64,000 bases of DNA from Porphyrobacter sp. AAP60. Lineage in GTDB: Bacteria; Pseudomonadota; Alphaproteobacteria; Sphingomonadales; Sphingomonadaceae. Below the pieces are notes generated by a model, which was not told the origin of the DNA, made no database searches, and was given only the letters and a program-made list of their open reading frames with translations. The stretch spans positions 558,001 to 622,000 of the forward strand of contig NZ_LJHV01000008.1 of the NCBI RefSeq assembly GCF_001296025.1, written 5' to 3'. The translations under genes were made by a program, and so were the position numbers. Shown piece after piece: positions 44,055 to 52,582 of this stretch (the stretch's first letter is position 1; each line of letters opens with the position of its first letter).

Positions 44055-44993
44055 TCAGACAGGAACAGCCCCGCTGCCGCGCCCGCCGCGCAGGTGGTAT
44101 TCCTGCGTCCCGCGATGCAGCACATTATCGACATCGATCACCGCCGCATTGGCATAGGTGAACCCGGCGGGCAGGCTGCGATAGAGCCTGTCGAAATCGC
44201 GCTCCACTGTCTGGCGGTAGAGATCGGCGAAACTCTCGATGACGAAATAGGTCGGTTGCAGATCGCTGATCACGTAATCGGTGCGCATCACCCGGTCGAC
44301 GTTCAGTATGATGCGGTTAGGGCTGGCCGCCTCGACCGCAAAGCGCGCTTCGGTGGGGCCTGACAGGATGCCCGCGCCGTAAGCGCGCACGCCGTCGGCC
44401 TCTTCGATCAGGCCGAATTCGACCGTGTACCAGTACAGCGCGCCCAGCGCCTTCAGGCGATTGTATCGCATCGCCTTCCACCCGGCGCGGCCATATTCCT
44501 GCATGTAATCGGCATAGGTGGGATCGGTCAGCATCGGCACGTGGCCGAAGACATCGTGGAACACATCGGGTTCCTCGATGTAATCGAATGTCTCGCGCGT
44601 ACGGATGAAATTGCCGGCCGGAAAGCGGCGATTGGCCAGATGCCAGAAGAACACGTGATCGGGGATCAGCATGGGGACGGGCACCACGCTCCACCCCGTC
44701 AGCGCGCCCAGTTCTTCTGATAGAGTGCCGAATTCAGGGATGCCCCCGCGCCCCAGATCGAGCTTTTCCAGCCCCTGCAGAAAGGTGGTGCAGGCCCTTC
44801 CGGGAAGCACTTCCATCTGGCGGGCGAACAGATCGTTCCACGCGGCGTGGTCATCGGCGGTGTAGGCGGTTTGCGCCGGTTCCAGCCAGTCCTCCCCCAC
44901 ATGCGCAGGCTTGGCCAGCGGCGCGGTGAAGACATCGCCAGCCATGTCTGGCAGGATGGCATAATCGGGATCAAGTTCGGTGTGTATGGCCAT
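44055..44993 (-). CDS. phhA: Phenylalanine 4-monooxygenase
   Basis: This iron and pterin enzyme converts phenylalanine to tyrosine. The 312-residue product is the catalytic form, without the ACT regulatory domain of animal enzymes. Iron ligands are His146 and His151 in VFHDVFGHVPML and Glu192 in YWYTVEFGLIEE. PDHVFFWHLANRRFPAGNFI carries the pterin and substrate loop. The ATG at 44993 overlaps a TATC-N9-GATA near-palindrome. No tyrosine-degradation gene is adjacent. It is divergent from ppk2. Confidence 0.96.
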   Translation of the reverse strand: MAIHTELDPDYAILPDMAGDVFTAPLAKPAHVGEDWLEPAQTAYTADDHAAWNDLFARQMEVLPGRACTTFLQGLEKLDLGRGGIPEFGTLSEELGALTGWSVVPVPMLIPDHVFFWHLANRRFPAGNFIRTRETFDYIEEPDVFHDVFGHVPMLTDPTYADYMQEYGRAGWKAMRYNRLKALGALYWYTVEFGLIEEADGVRAYGAGILSGPTEARFAVEAASPNRIILNVDRVMRTDYVISDLQPTYFVIESFADLYRQTVERDFDRLYRSLPAGFTYANAAVIDVDNVLHRGTQEYHLRGGRGSGAVPV

Positions 44994-45013
44994 ATCGTTG
45001 CAAATGATACTAC
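44994..45013. promoter_or_regulatory. Near-palindrome next to the phhA start
   Basis: TATCGTTGCAAATGATA (about 44993-45009) is an almost symmetric sequence with TATC-N-TT...AA-N-GATA halves, at the phhA start codon and in the short gap before ppk2. It could be a repressor site for either gene. No factor is identified. Confidence 0.3.
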
Positions 45014-45049
45014 CACTGGCGGTCTGCAAGGACAAATCGGGAGACAGGC

Positions 45050-45823
45050 ATGGGGATGAAGCGCAAGGATTATGAAGCGGCACTGGAACCGCTGACGCTC
45101 GAGCTGGTCAGCATGGCGCGCTGGGCCAAGGCGACCGGCGCGCGGATCGTGGTGCTGTTCGAAGGCCGCGACACCGCGGGCAAGGGCGGCGCGATCGGCG
45201 CGGTGCGCGAAAAGCTGAACCCGCGCCAGTGCCGCACCGTGGCGCTCACCAAGCCGACCGAGGCGGAGTTGGGACAATGGTATTTCCAGCGCTATGTCGC
45301 CCATCTGCCCACAGCGGGCGAGATCGTGCTGTTCGACCGGTCATGGTACAACCGTGCCGGTGTCGAACGGGTGATGGGTTACGCTTCGAAACCGCAGGTC
45401 GATGCCTTTCTCAAGGCCGTGCCGACTTTTGAAAAGCTGCTGGTGGATGATGGCATCCTGCTGTTCAAATACTGGCTGACCACCGATCAGCAGCAACAGG
45501 AGGAACGCCTGCGCGAACGGCTGGACGACCCGCTGAAACGCTGGAAGCTGTCGCCGATCGATCTTGCTGCACGCGAAAAATACGATGATTACACCGCCGC
45601 GCGCGAGGCGATGCTGAAGGCGACGCACACCGATCATGCGCCATGGACGCTGGTGGATTTCAATGACCAGCGGCGCGGGCGGCTGACGCTGGTGCGCGAT
45701 CTGCTTTCGCGGGTGCCCGATACCCATGAGGAACCCGATGCGATTGATTTCCTCGATCTGGGGCACGAGCCTGTGGCGGAAAGTTACAGGGTGTTGAAGC
45801 CGATCGCGGATTTTGACCTTTAG
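45050..45823 (+). CDS. ppk2: Polyphosphate kinase 2
   Basis: PPK2 transfers phosphate from polyphosphate to nucleotides (or the reverse). The 257-residue product is a single-domain PPK2 with the P-loop EGRDTAGKGGAIGAVREKL and the lid/Walker B region LFDRSWYNRAGVERVMG. LSPIDLAAREKYDDYTAARE is also typical. The ATG at 45050 has GGGAG six bases upstream. The nucleotide (ADP, GDP or AMP) cannot be decided. It is divergent from phhA and followed by a palindromic repeat. Confidence 0.95.
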   Translation: MGMKRKDYEAALEPLTLELVSMARWAKATGARIVVLFEGRDTAGKGGAIGAVREKLNPRQCRTVALTKPTEAELGQWYFQRYVAHLPTAGEIVLFDRSWYNRAGVERVMGYASKPQVDAFLKAVPTFEKLLVDDGILLFKYWLTTDQQQQEERLRERLDDPLKRWKLSPIDLAAREKYDDYTAAREAMLKATHTDHAPWTLVDFNDQRRGRLTLVRDLLSRVPDTHEEPDAIDFLDLGHEPVAESYRVLKPIADFDL

Positions 45824-45943
45824 TCGTCATCGCGAGGAGCGCAGCGACGCGGCGATCAATGGCCCGAGGTCTGCCTTACCAAGGTCCGGCCATGGATTGC
45901 TTCGTCCGGTCGAACAAGTTCGACCCACCTCGCAATGACGAGG
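45824..45943 (+). repeat. Inverted-repeat-bounded dispersed element (CGTCAT...ATGACG type)
   Basis: CGTCATCGCGAGG at 45825-45837 and CCTCGCAATGACG at 45928-45940 are inverted repeats with one mismatch and bound about 115 bp. Inner parts (AGCGCAGCGACGCGGCGATC, GGATTGCTTCGTC) match a repeat type widespread in proteobacteria. It lies between ppk2 and the dehydratase gene, with no ORF. It was recognised from memory and not searched. Confidence 0.65.
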
Positions 45944-45944
45944 C

Positions 45945-46805
45945 TTAGACGGTGGCCGACGCCGCCGTCACCTGCCGCCCGTCATCCGCAAACGCGGCCA
46001 GTTCGTACCCCTCGGCCATGGCGCGCATCACCAGATGCAGCGGCTCGCCCGCGATGGCGGGGGACAGGCCGCGGAATTGGAACGACCGCAGCCGGTTTGC
46101 GCCCAGCTCGGTAGCGGCGAGTTGCAGCAGCAGGCTTGCAGTAAGCGGGCCATGGACGACGAGCCCGCGATACCGCTCGACCTCGCTCGCATAGGGCGCA
46201 TCGTAGTGGATGCGGTGGGTGTTGAAGGTCAGCGCCGAATAGCGGAACAGCAGCCGCGCATCGGGGGTGATGGTGCGGCTGGCCTCCCAGCCTGCCGGAT
46301 CGAATTGCCCCGCGCCCAAAGCAGGCGGCGATAGCGGTGCATCGGCGCTGGCGGCATCACGATAGACCAGTGTCTGGGTTTCGGTCACGGACAACGTGCC
46401 GTTGGCGCGGGTGTAGTGTTCCACATCGACAAAGGCGAGGCGGCCCGATCCGCCCTCCTTCTCGCTGACCGAAGCAACGCGGCTCGTCCGTTCGATCACC
46501 GCGCCCATGGCGATGGGGGCGTTAAAGGCAATCTTGCTGGATGCCCACATGCGGCGTGGCCCAGAACCGAATTGGGGGAAGGGGGGCAGGAAGCTACCCT
46601 GCGTTTCGTCCCGCGCCGGATGCCCGTCCTCGCCCAGTGCGGCGGTGGGCGCTTGCGGGGTGCAGAGCGCGAAGTGGATGCCCTGCGGCATGATCGCCGG
46701 ATGCGGGCGCGGCAAATCGAAGGTGGCAAGCCAGCGCGCCGCCAGCCCTTCGTCCAGCCGATCCATGGCGCGCTGTTCGCGCCCGATCCATGCCTCGTAA
46801 GTCAC
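45945..46805 (-). CDS. MaoC/FAS1-like acyl-CoA hydratase-dehydratase
   Basis: The 286-residue protein resembles the FAS1-type dehydratase/MaoC hotdog family, hydrating enoyl-CoA or dehydrating 3-hydroxyacyl-CoA. The N-terminal hotdog has RMWASSKIAFNAPIAMGAVI. The C-terminal hotdog has LTFNTHRIHYDAPYASEVER and LVVHGPLTASLLLQLAATEL, where Asp-His and the HGP motif are catalytic in the family. The GTG at 46805 is chosen for GAGG nine bases upstream and for matching the family start. It follows the thiolase gene by 10 bases in one cluster. Confidence 0.8.
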   Translation of the reverse strand: MTYEAWIGREQRAMDRLDEGLAARWLATFDLPRPHPAIMPQGIHFALCTPQAPTAALGEDGHPARDETQGSFLPPFPQFGSGPRRMWASSKIAFNAPIAMGAVIERTSRVASVSEKEGGSGRLAFVDVEHYTRANGTLSVTETQTLVYRDAASADAPLSPPALGAGQFDPAGWEASRTITPDARLLFRYSALTFNTHRIHYDAPYASEVERYRGLVVHGPLTASLLLQLAATELGANRLRSFQFRGLSPAIAGEPLHLVMRAMAEGYELAAFADDGRQVTAASATV

Positions 46806-46815
46806 ACCGTTTTCC

Positions 46816-48042
46816 TCATTGGGCGCGCTCGAACACAGCGGCGATGCCCTGACCGCCGCCGATGCACATGGTTTCCAGCCCATAACGCACCCCGCGCCGG
46901 TGCATTTCATGCGCCATGTCGGCCAGGATCCGCCCGCCGGTCGCGCCGATGGGATGGCCGAGGCTGATGCCCGATCCGTTGACGTTGAGCATCTCGCGGC
47001 GCGAATCGTCTTCGCTCCAGCCCCAGCCCTTCAGCACGGCGAGCACCTGCGGCGCGAAGGCTTCGTTGAGTTCGACCATGCCGATGTCGTCCCACGTATA
47101 CCCGCGCCGCGCGAACAGGCGCTCTGTCGCAGGCACCGGGCCGATACCCATGCGCGACGGATCGCAGCCTGCCGCCGCCCAGCCGCCGAACCACAGCATC
47201 GGGGTGAGGCCCAGTTCCTCCAGCTTGTCCTCGGCCACCACAAGGCACGCCGCTGCCGCATCGTTCTGCTGGCTGGCATTGCCAGCCGTGACGATGGCTG
47301 CGGGGTCGCGCCTGCCATCGATGGGCGCAAGCTTGCCCAGCGTCTCCATGCTGGCATCGGTGCGGTAGCCTTCGTCGTGGTCGAAGATGACCGGATCACC
47401 CTTTCGCTGCGGGATCGTGACCGGCACCAACTGCTCGGCAAACTTGCCATCTGCCCAAGCCTTTGCCGCATTCTGGTGGCTGCGCACGGCGAAGGCATCG
47501 GCTGCCTCGCGCGAAATGCCGTAATCCTTGGCGAGGTTTTCGGCGGTTTCGATCATGCCGGTGATCACCCCGAAACGTTCGACCGGCTGGCTCATCACGC
47601 GCCCGCGGCTGAGGCGGTCGTAGAGCGTAATATCACCCATCCGCGCGCCGCCGCGACCCTGCAATGTGTAGTGCTCAACGTTGGACATGCTTTCCACACC
47701 GCCCGCCACGACCACATCGGCCATGCCGGTCTCGACCATCATCGCCGCCGTGGCCACCGCCTGCACGCCCGATCCGCAGCGCCGGTCGAGCTGGAAGCCG
47801 GGCACTTCGATGGGCAGGCCTGCCGCCAGCCACGCCCAGTGGCCGATCGCCGGTGCCTCGCCATTGCCATAGCCCTGGCTGAACACCACGTCGTCTACGC
47901 GGGTCGGATCGATCCCGGAACGCTCCATCAACGCCTTCAGGATCACCGCGCCCAATTGGCCGGCGTTCATGCTGGAAAGCCCGCCTAGGAACTTGCCCAC
48001 GGGGGTGCGCAGCGGGGTGCAAATGGCGGCTCTTCTGGTCAT
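46816..48042 (-). CDS. Acetyl-CoA C-acyltransferase (thiolase)
   Basis: This 408-residue thiolase degrades 3-ketoacyl-CoA. The nucleophile is Cys89 in LDRRCGSGVQAVATAAMM. The C-terminal active-site loops are GISLGHPIGATGGRIL and METMCIGGGQGIAAVFE. NVEHYTLQGRGGARMGDITL is also typical of this subgroup. The ATG at 48042 has GGAG nine bases upstream, just after the palindromic repeat at 48057. Its place between CoA transferase and dehydratase suggests a fatty-acid or branched acyl-CoA pathway. Confidence 0.95.
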   Translation of the reverse strand: MTRRAAICTPLRTPVGKFLGGLSSMNAGQLGAVILKALMERSGIDPTRVDDVVFSQGYGNGEAPAIGHWAWLAAGLPIEVPGFQLDRRCGSGVQAVATAAMMVETGMADVVVAGGVESMSNVEHYTLQGRGGARMGDITLYDRLSRGRVMSQPVERFGVITGMIETAENLAKDYGISREAADAFAVRSHQNAAKAWADGKFAEQLVPVTIPQRKGDPVIFDHDEGYRTDASMETLGKLAPIDGRRDPAAIVTAGNASQQNDAAAACLVVAEDKLEELGLTPMLWFGGWAAAGCDPSRMGIGPVPATERLFARRGYTWDDIGMVELNEAFAPQVLAVLKGWGWSEDDSRREMLNVNGSGISLGHPIGATGGRILADMAHEMHRRGVRYGLETMCIGGGQGIAAVFERAQ

Positions 48043-48056
48043 AAATCTAAACTCCG

Positions 48057-48142
48057 TTCGCCCTGAGCTTGTCGAAGGGCCGTCCTTCTTTGTGCCCGAG
48101 TGCGGAAAGAAAAGTGCAGGGCTTCGACAAGCTCAGCCCGAA
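48057..48142 (+). repeat. Palindromic repeat (TGAGCTTGTCGAA type)
   Basis: A 21-bp arm at 48057-48077 (containing CCCTGAGCTTGTCGAAG) is matched at 48122-48142 by its inverted copy (CTTCGACAAGCTCAGCCC) with two mismatches. This is a repeat family widespread in proteobacterial genomes (from memory). The right arm contains the stop codon of the upstream CoA transferase gene, and the left arm lies just before the thiolase ribosome site. Confidence 0.85.
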
Positions 48143-49374
48143 CCGTTGGTGTGTTGATCCGAAAGCGCCACCGTCCCCGCATCGACCAGCTTGCCGATCG
48201 CGCCCGACGACAGGCCGAGTTTTTCGCTGAGTACTTCCTCGGAATGCTGGCCGAGGTAGGGCGCAGGTGCAGGATCGCCCGCCTCGCGGCCTGCAAAATT
48301 CGCGAAGCTGCGGGGGGCGGGATAGTCAAAGCCCGAAGGGTTGGCGGGCGCCGGGCCGAACAGCGGGTTATCCGCCACCAGCACCGGGTCGTTCGCGGCC
48401 TCGTATGCGGTGCGATAGCGTTCGAAGGTGCAGCCTTCTGCGGCCATGCGCGCTTCGAGTTCGGCATAATCCATCGTGCCCGCCGCGTTCTGGAACAGCG
48501 CGAACAGTTCCGCGCGGTGCTGAAAGCGCGGCGTGTCCCCGTCGGCAAAATGCACGCCGAATTCTGCTTCCAGCACGGCGATGCCGCCTTGCACCCCGAA
48601 GGCTTTCACCAATCCGCCCCATTGCTTGGGCGTCAGCGCGGCGACCATGAAGCGTACGCCGTCACGGCTGCGGAAATCGCGCCCGAACGCTCCCCAGATC
48701 GCATTGCCCAGCCGTTCACGGTCACCGCCGCGATAGAGCACTTCGGCCATCAGCCCCGCATTCGCCATGGTGCCGATCGCAACGTCGCCCAGCGGCAGGC
48801 GCACTTCATTGCCTTCACCGGTGCGGTCGCGGTGACGCAGCGCGGCAAGCATGGCAAACGCGCCGTAAGCCCCGGTGATGAAATCCCACGCGGGCAGCAC
48901 CTGATTGACTGGCGGGGCTGTCGCCGGGTCCCAATCCTCCGGCCCGCACATCAGCGGATACCCTGCGGCGGCGTTGACGGTGAAGTCCATCGCCTGGCGC
49001 CCGTCATGCCAGCCCATCACGCGCAGGGAGATCATGTCGGCGCGCTTGGCGGCCATCGCGGCGTGGCTGAGGAAGCTGCGCTCCGGCAGGTTGGTGATGC
49101 ACTGGCCGACGCTGGCGGCAAGTTCCACCAGCAGCTCACGCCCCTCGCCCGACTGGAGGTCAAGCGCGAGTGATTTCTTGGCGCGGTTGAGGTTTTCCCA
49201 CGACAGGCTCCGGCCTTCGCGGGTCAGCATGTAACGGTTGTAATCGAGCCCGCCGGCCTTGTGATCGACGCGGATCACCTCCGCTCCCATCTGCGCGCAA
49301 TACAGCCCTGCGGTGGGCGATGCGACAAAGCTGGAGACTTCGACGATGCTCAGGTCGTTGAGGAGATTATACAT
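48133..49374 (-). CDS. CaiB/BaiF-family CoA transferase
   Basis: The 413-residue class III CoA transferase moves CoA between acyl groups. The N terminus is typical: SIVEVSSFVASPTAGLYCAQ with GAEVIRVDHKAGGLDYN. NRAKKSLALDLQSGEGRELL is the family's second motif. The C-terminal GIAVLEAEFGVHF and LGQHSEEVLSEKLGLSSG also fit. The last residues (GSG before the stop) are encoded within the palindromic repeat, so the repeat probably changed the C terminus. Substrate unknown. Confidence 0.9.
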   Translation of the reverse strand: MYNLLNDLSIVEVSSFVASPTAGLYCAQMGAEVIRVDHKAGGLDYNRYMLTREGRSLSWENLNRAKKSLALDLQSGEGRELLVELAASVGQCITNLPERSFLSHAAMAAKRADMISLRVMGWHDGRQAMDFTVNAAAGYPLMCGPEDWDPATAPPVNQVLPAWDFITGAYGAFAMLAALRHRDRTGEGNEVRLPLGDVAIGTMANAGLMAEVLYRGGDRERLGNAIWGAFGRDFRSRDGVRFMVAALTPKQWGGLVKAFGVQGGIAVLEAEFGVHFADGDTPRFQHRAELFALFQNAAGTMDYAELEARMAAEGCTFERYRTAYEAANDPVLVADNPLFGPAPANPSGFDYPAPRSFANFAGREAGDPAPAPYLGQHSEEVLSEKLGLSSGAIGKLVDAGTVALSDQHTNGSG

Positions 49375-49384
49375 CGGTTGCTCA

Positions 49385-49500
49385 GGCCCACCCGGCTGCG
49401 ACTAGCGAGCAAGCTCGCAAGTCTCGCGCCCCTCCCGCTTGCGGGAGGGGAATGAAGCTTGGTGAGCGCAGCGAACCTAGCTGCAATGGGGTGGGGATCC
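49385..49500 (+). repeat. Hairpin-rich dispersed repeat
   Basis: The gap between the acyl-CoA dehydrogenase and CoA transferase genes holds GCGAGC-AA-GCTCGC (49405-49418) and the perfect hairpin CCCCTCCCGC/GCGGGAGGGG (49429-49450), plus GGTGAGCGCAGCGAACC. The sequences resemble palindromic repeats seen in many sphingomonad genomes. On either strand the GC-rich hairpin could act as a terminator but no T-run follows. Confidence 0.6.
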
Positions 49501-49505
49501 GCACG

Positions 49506-50717
49506 TCAGGCATTCTCTTTCCACTCGCGCAGCATGTGCTTGGCGATCTGGAGTTGCAGGATCTGGGTCGTGCCTTCGTAAATCCGGTAGATACGGGCAT
49601 CGCGGAAGAAGCGTTCGGCGTCATATTCGGCAAGGTACCCCGCGCCGCCATAGACCTGCACCACGCGGTCCACCACGCGGCCGCACATTTCGCTGGCGAA
49701 GACTTTGAAGGCGGCGGCTTTCACAAGGATGTTCTCGCCGGCGTCGGCACGCGCGGTGACATCGCGCATCATCGCCTCAGCCGCGTAGATCTCGATTCCG
49801 CTGTCGGCCAGCATCGCTTGGATCAGCTGGAAATTGGCGATCGGTTCGCCGAAGGCCTTGCGCTCGTTGGCGTAGCGCAGTGCCGAATCGAGCGCGCGGC
49901 GGGCATAGCCTGTCGCCGCCGCGCCCACCGAAATGCGTCCGTTATCAAGGCTCTTCATCGCGAAGACAAAGCCCTTGCCGGTCTCCCCGCCGAGCAGCGC
50001 ATCACCCGGCACGCGCACATCATCGAGCATGATGTCGGAAATGTGCGATCCGCTCTGGCCCATCTTGCGATCGGGCGATCCGGTCGAAACGCCGGGTGCA
50101 TTCATCGGCACCAGAAAGGCGCTGACATGCGCGTTCTTGGGCAGCGCCTGCTTGTCAGTGCGCGCCATGATCAGTGCGACATCGGCGTGTGGGGCGTTGG
50201 TGATGTACCGCTTGGTGCCGTTGAGGATCCAGCCATTGCCTTGCGCGTCGGGCACGGCGGTGGTCTGCAATCCAGCCGAATCGCTGCCTGAGCCCGGCTC
50301 TGTCAGGCCGAAGCAGGCGATCTTGCCTGCGGCGATCTGCGGATACCATTCGGCCTTCTGGGCTTCGGTCGCGCCGTTCTTAAGCGCGCTAGAAAACATG
50401 CCGACATTGATCGAGAAGATCGAACGGTATGCGGGCGCGGCATAGGCCATGATGTTCACCACGCGGGCATATTGCGTCATGTTCAGCCCCGCCCCGCCAT
50501 ATTCTTCGGGCACCGACAGGCCGAACAGGCCCATCTCGCGCATCTCGTTCAGGATATCGTCCGGCACGCGATCTTCGGCGATCACCTGCGCTTCGGCGGG
50601 GATCAGCCGCTCGCGGACATAGCGGGTCAGCTGTTCGGCAAACTGCTCGAACACGTCCTCGTCCATTCCCGGATTGCTGACGGAAGGAAGCGTGGCAGGG
50701 GCATTCATGGCATTCAT
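49506..50717 (-). CDS. Acyl-CoA dehydrogenase
   Basis: The roughly 403-residue flavoenzyme introduces a double bond in acyl-CoA. It has the three-part fold: N-terminal helices (REMGLFGLSVPEEYGGAGLN), the FAD-contact strands (FGLTEPGSGSDSAGLQTTA), and the C-terminal ALDSALRYANERKAFGEPIA and RIYEGTTQILQLQIAKH, where the YEG Glu is the catalytic base. ATG 50717 has AAGGA just upstream; ATG 50708 is possible. It starts a minus-strand cluster with CoA transferase, thiolase and dehydratase. Confidence 0.95.
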   Translation of the reverse strand: MNAMNAPATLPSVSNPGMDEDVFEQFAEQLTRYVRERLIPAEAQVIAEDRVPDDILNEMREMGLFGLSVPEEYGGAGLNMTQYARVVNIMAYAAPAYRSIFSINVGMFSSALKNGATEAQKAEWYPQIAAGKIACFGLTEPGSGSDSAGLQTTAVPDAQGNGWILNGTKRYITNAPHADVALIMARTDKQALPKNAHVSAFLVPMNAPGVSTGSPDRKMGQSGSHISDIMLDDVRVPGDALLGGETGKGFVFAMKSLDNGRISVGAAATGYARRALDSALRYANERKAFGEPIANFQLIQAMLADSGIEIYAAEAMMRDVTARADAGENILVKAAAFKVFASEMCGRVVDRVVQVYGGAGYLAEYDAERFFRDARIYRIYEGTTQILQLQIAKHMLREWKENA

Positions 50718-50785
50718 CGTCCTTGAGCGGGAGGCGCGCAGGCACAATTACGTGGCGCGCGGAATGGGTACTGGATGGCGCGGGC

Positions 50786-51007
50786 CTATTCGGCGTCTGG
50801 TGCGGCGGTGTCGCCTGTCAAATCGGCAGATTGCGCCTCGGGCGGCAGCGCTTCGGGCGGAAGGCGGCGTTCATCGAGCATCGATGCCGCCTCCTCCAGT
50901 GCCTTGGCCTCCCCTTCGCTCACCCCGCCGGGCGCGCTGGCGCCTTCGTTACCGCAGGCGGCAAGGGCGAGGGTGAGGCCAAGGCTGGCCGCGATCAACA
51001 GGCGCAT
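50786..51007 (-). CDS. Small lipoprotein
   Basis: The 73-residue product has a clear lipoprotein signal (MRLLIAASLGLTLALAAC, Cys18) and a short acidic, Pro-rich mature part (EGEAKALEEAASMLDERRLP). No domain is recognised. It follows another lipoprotein gene (51020-51307) by 12 bases on the same strand; the two may be co-transcribed. Confidence 0.65.
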   Translation of the reverse strand: MRLLIAASLGLTLALAACGNEGASAPGGVSEGEAKALEEAASMLDERRLPPEALPPEAQSADLTGDTAAPDAE

Positions 51008-51019
51008 CGCAGGCCTGCC

Positions 51020-51307
51020 TTACTGGCTCGGTGCATCAGCGGCAGCCGCGGCTTCGCTGGCGACTTCCGCCGCAGCATCGGCCGCATCTTCGGCGCTGGC
51101 TTCGTTTTCAGCCTCAGTTGCGGGCTCATCGGTGGCGGTGGCGGCGGGATCTTCGACGGGTTCGTCGGTGATCGCTGTCAGCGCTTCGTCAGCAGGCATC
51201 TCCACCGTATCTGCGGTCGCTTCGGTCGAGGCATCATTGGAGCTACCGCAGGCGGCGAGCAACAAAGCTGCACCAGTCAGGGCGAAAAGGGGGGCGATCT
51301 TGATCAT
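51020..51307 (-). CDS. Acidic Ala-rich lipoprotein
   Basis: The 95-residue product has a lipoprotein signal (LFALTGAALLLAAC, then GSSNDAS) and a mature part almost wholly Ala, Glu, Asp and Thr (DAADAAAEVASEAAAAADA). It resembles the acidic lipoprotein at 43704-43973 in style but not in repeat. It is probably an unstructured linker or surface coat component. Function unknown. ATG 51307 follows GGAGAGACTACCCC. Confidence 0.65.
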   Translation of the reverse strand: MIKIAPLFALTGAALLLAACGSSNDASTEATADTVEMPADEALTAITDEPVEDPAATATDEPATEAENEASAEDAADAAAEVASEAAAAADAPSQ

Positions 51308-51448
51308 GGGGTAGTCTCTCCTCAGGCGGTTCCAGTATCGGTATGCGCCACGGTGTAGCCAAGCAAAGCCGCGAACGCCAAGTGCCAAATGGGCACACCG
51401 CCGCCGCAATGCATGGCAGCGGCTACGGCGCGTGATACAATCGCATCC

Positions 51449-52411
51449 ATGATGAAGATCGCACCATTCTCCCGCACCGCCGTTTTTGCCATGGCCGCCG
51501 CGCTCGCCTTGCCTGCCGTGGCCATCAAGGCCCAGCCCGTGCCCGGCGCCTTTACCGTGGTCGAAAGCGGGCAGACCTTTGCCACCCTGCAGGAAGCGGT
51601 CAACGCAGTCGGCAACAGCCGCGCCACGATCCGCATCGCGAACGGCCTCTACCGCCAGTGCGCGGTGCAGCAGCAGGGCGTGATCATCTACGAAGCGGAA
51701 GAACCGGGCAAAGTCACCTTTGCTGGCCGATCCTGTGAAGGCAAAGCCGCTTTCGTGCTGCGCGGCACGGGGGCAGAGGTGCGCGGCATCACCTTCAGCA
51801 ATCTGGCGGTGGCCGATGGCAATGGCGCAGGCATCCGGCTGGAACAGGGCGCGCTCAACGTCGCCTATGCGCGGTTCGAAAACAGCCAGCAGGGCATCCT
51901 GACGGGCAATGATCCGGGCGGGCGGATCTACATCACCCGGTCAACCTTCACCGGGCTTGGCACCTGCGAGAATTCGTCGGGCTGCGCGCATTCGCTCTAT
52001 ATCGGCGATTACGGATCGCTCACCGTGCGCGAAAGCCGGTTCGAACGCGGCACCGGCGGCCATTATCTCAAGGCCCGCGCCGCCGAGGTGGTAATCGAAG
52101 GCAACAGCTTCGATGACGCGAACGGGCGCACCACCAATTACATGATCGATCTGCCCGCGGGCAGCACCGGACGGATTGCCGATAACTGGTTCGTGCAGGG
52201 GCGCGACAAGGAGAATTACTCGGCCTTCATCGCGCTGGGCGCGGAAGACCTGCTCCACCCGTCCGACGGGCTCAAGGTCGAGAACAACGAAGCCCGCTTC
52301 GTCCCCGGTCTGCAGCGCAACAGCGTGTTCTTCGCCGATTGGACAGGCACGCGCATCGCAATGCAGGGCAACCGGCTGGCAGCGGGGCTGAAGCAGTACG
52401 AACAGCGTTAG
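51449..52411 (+). CDS. Exported right-handed beta-helix protein
   Basis: The 320-residue precursor has a signal peptide (VFAMAAALALPAVAIKAQ) followed by parallel beta-helix repeats: VESGQTFATLQEAVNAVGNS, GKVTFAGRSCEGKAAFVLRG, RFENSQQGILTGND and VVIEGNSFDDANGRTTNYMI. These resemble pectate-lyase-like or polysaccharide-binding helices, with the paired Asn/Asp loops often seen in such enzymes. No catalytic site is obvious. Start ATG 51449 (or ATG 51452). It stands alone, divergent from the two small lipoprotein genes. Confidence 0.75.
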   Translation: MMKIAPFSRTAVFAMAAALALPAVAIKAQPVPGAFTVVESGQTFATLQEAVNAVGNSRATIRIANGLYRQCAVQQQGVIIYEAEEPGKVTFAGRSCEGKAAFVLRGTGAEVRGITFSNLAVADGNGAGIRLEQGALNVAYARFENSQQGILTGNDPGGRIYITRSTFTGLGTCENSSGCAHSLYIGDYGSLTVRESRFERGTGGHYLKARAAEVVIEGNSFDDANGRTTNYMIDLPAGSTGRIADNWFVQGRDKENYSAFIALGAEDLLHPSDGLKVENNEARFVPGLQRNSVFFADWTGTRIAMQGNRLAAGLKQYEQR

Positions 52412-52582
52412 GGTTTGCGCTTCCGGAAAAGCGCACCAAATATCCGCTTTCAGGATGCCAAGGCCGTAGTGTTAATGGCTGCAAGTGGGTGGATTCCTGC
52501 CATCCCGTCAATCGTTGCCACGGCCTCCAACCGAATGGCTGGGCCCGCAATGGGTGCGTGCCTGCTATTTGACTATTTTAGT

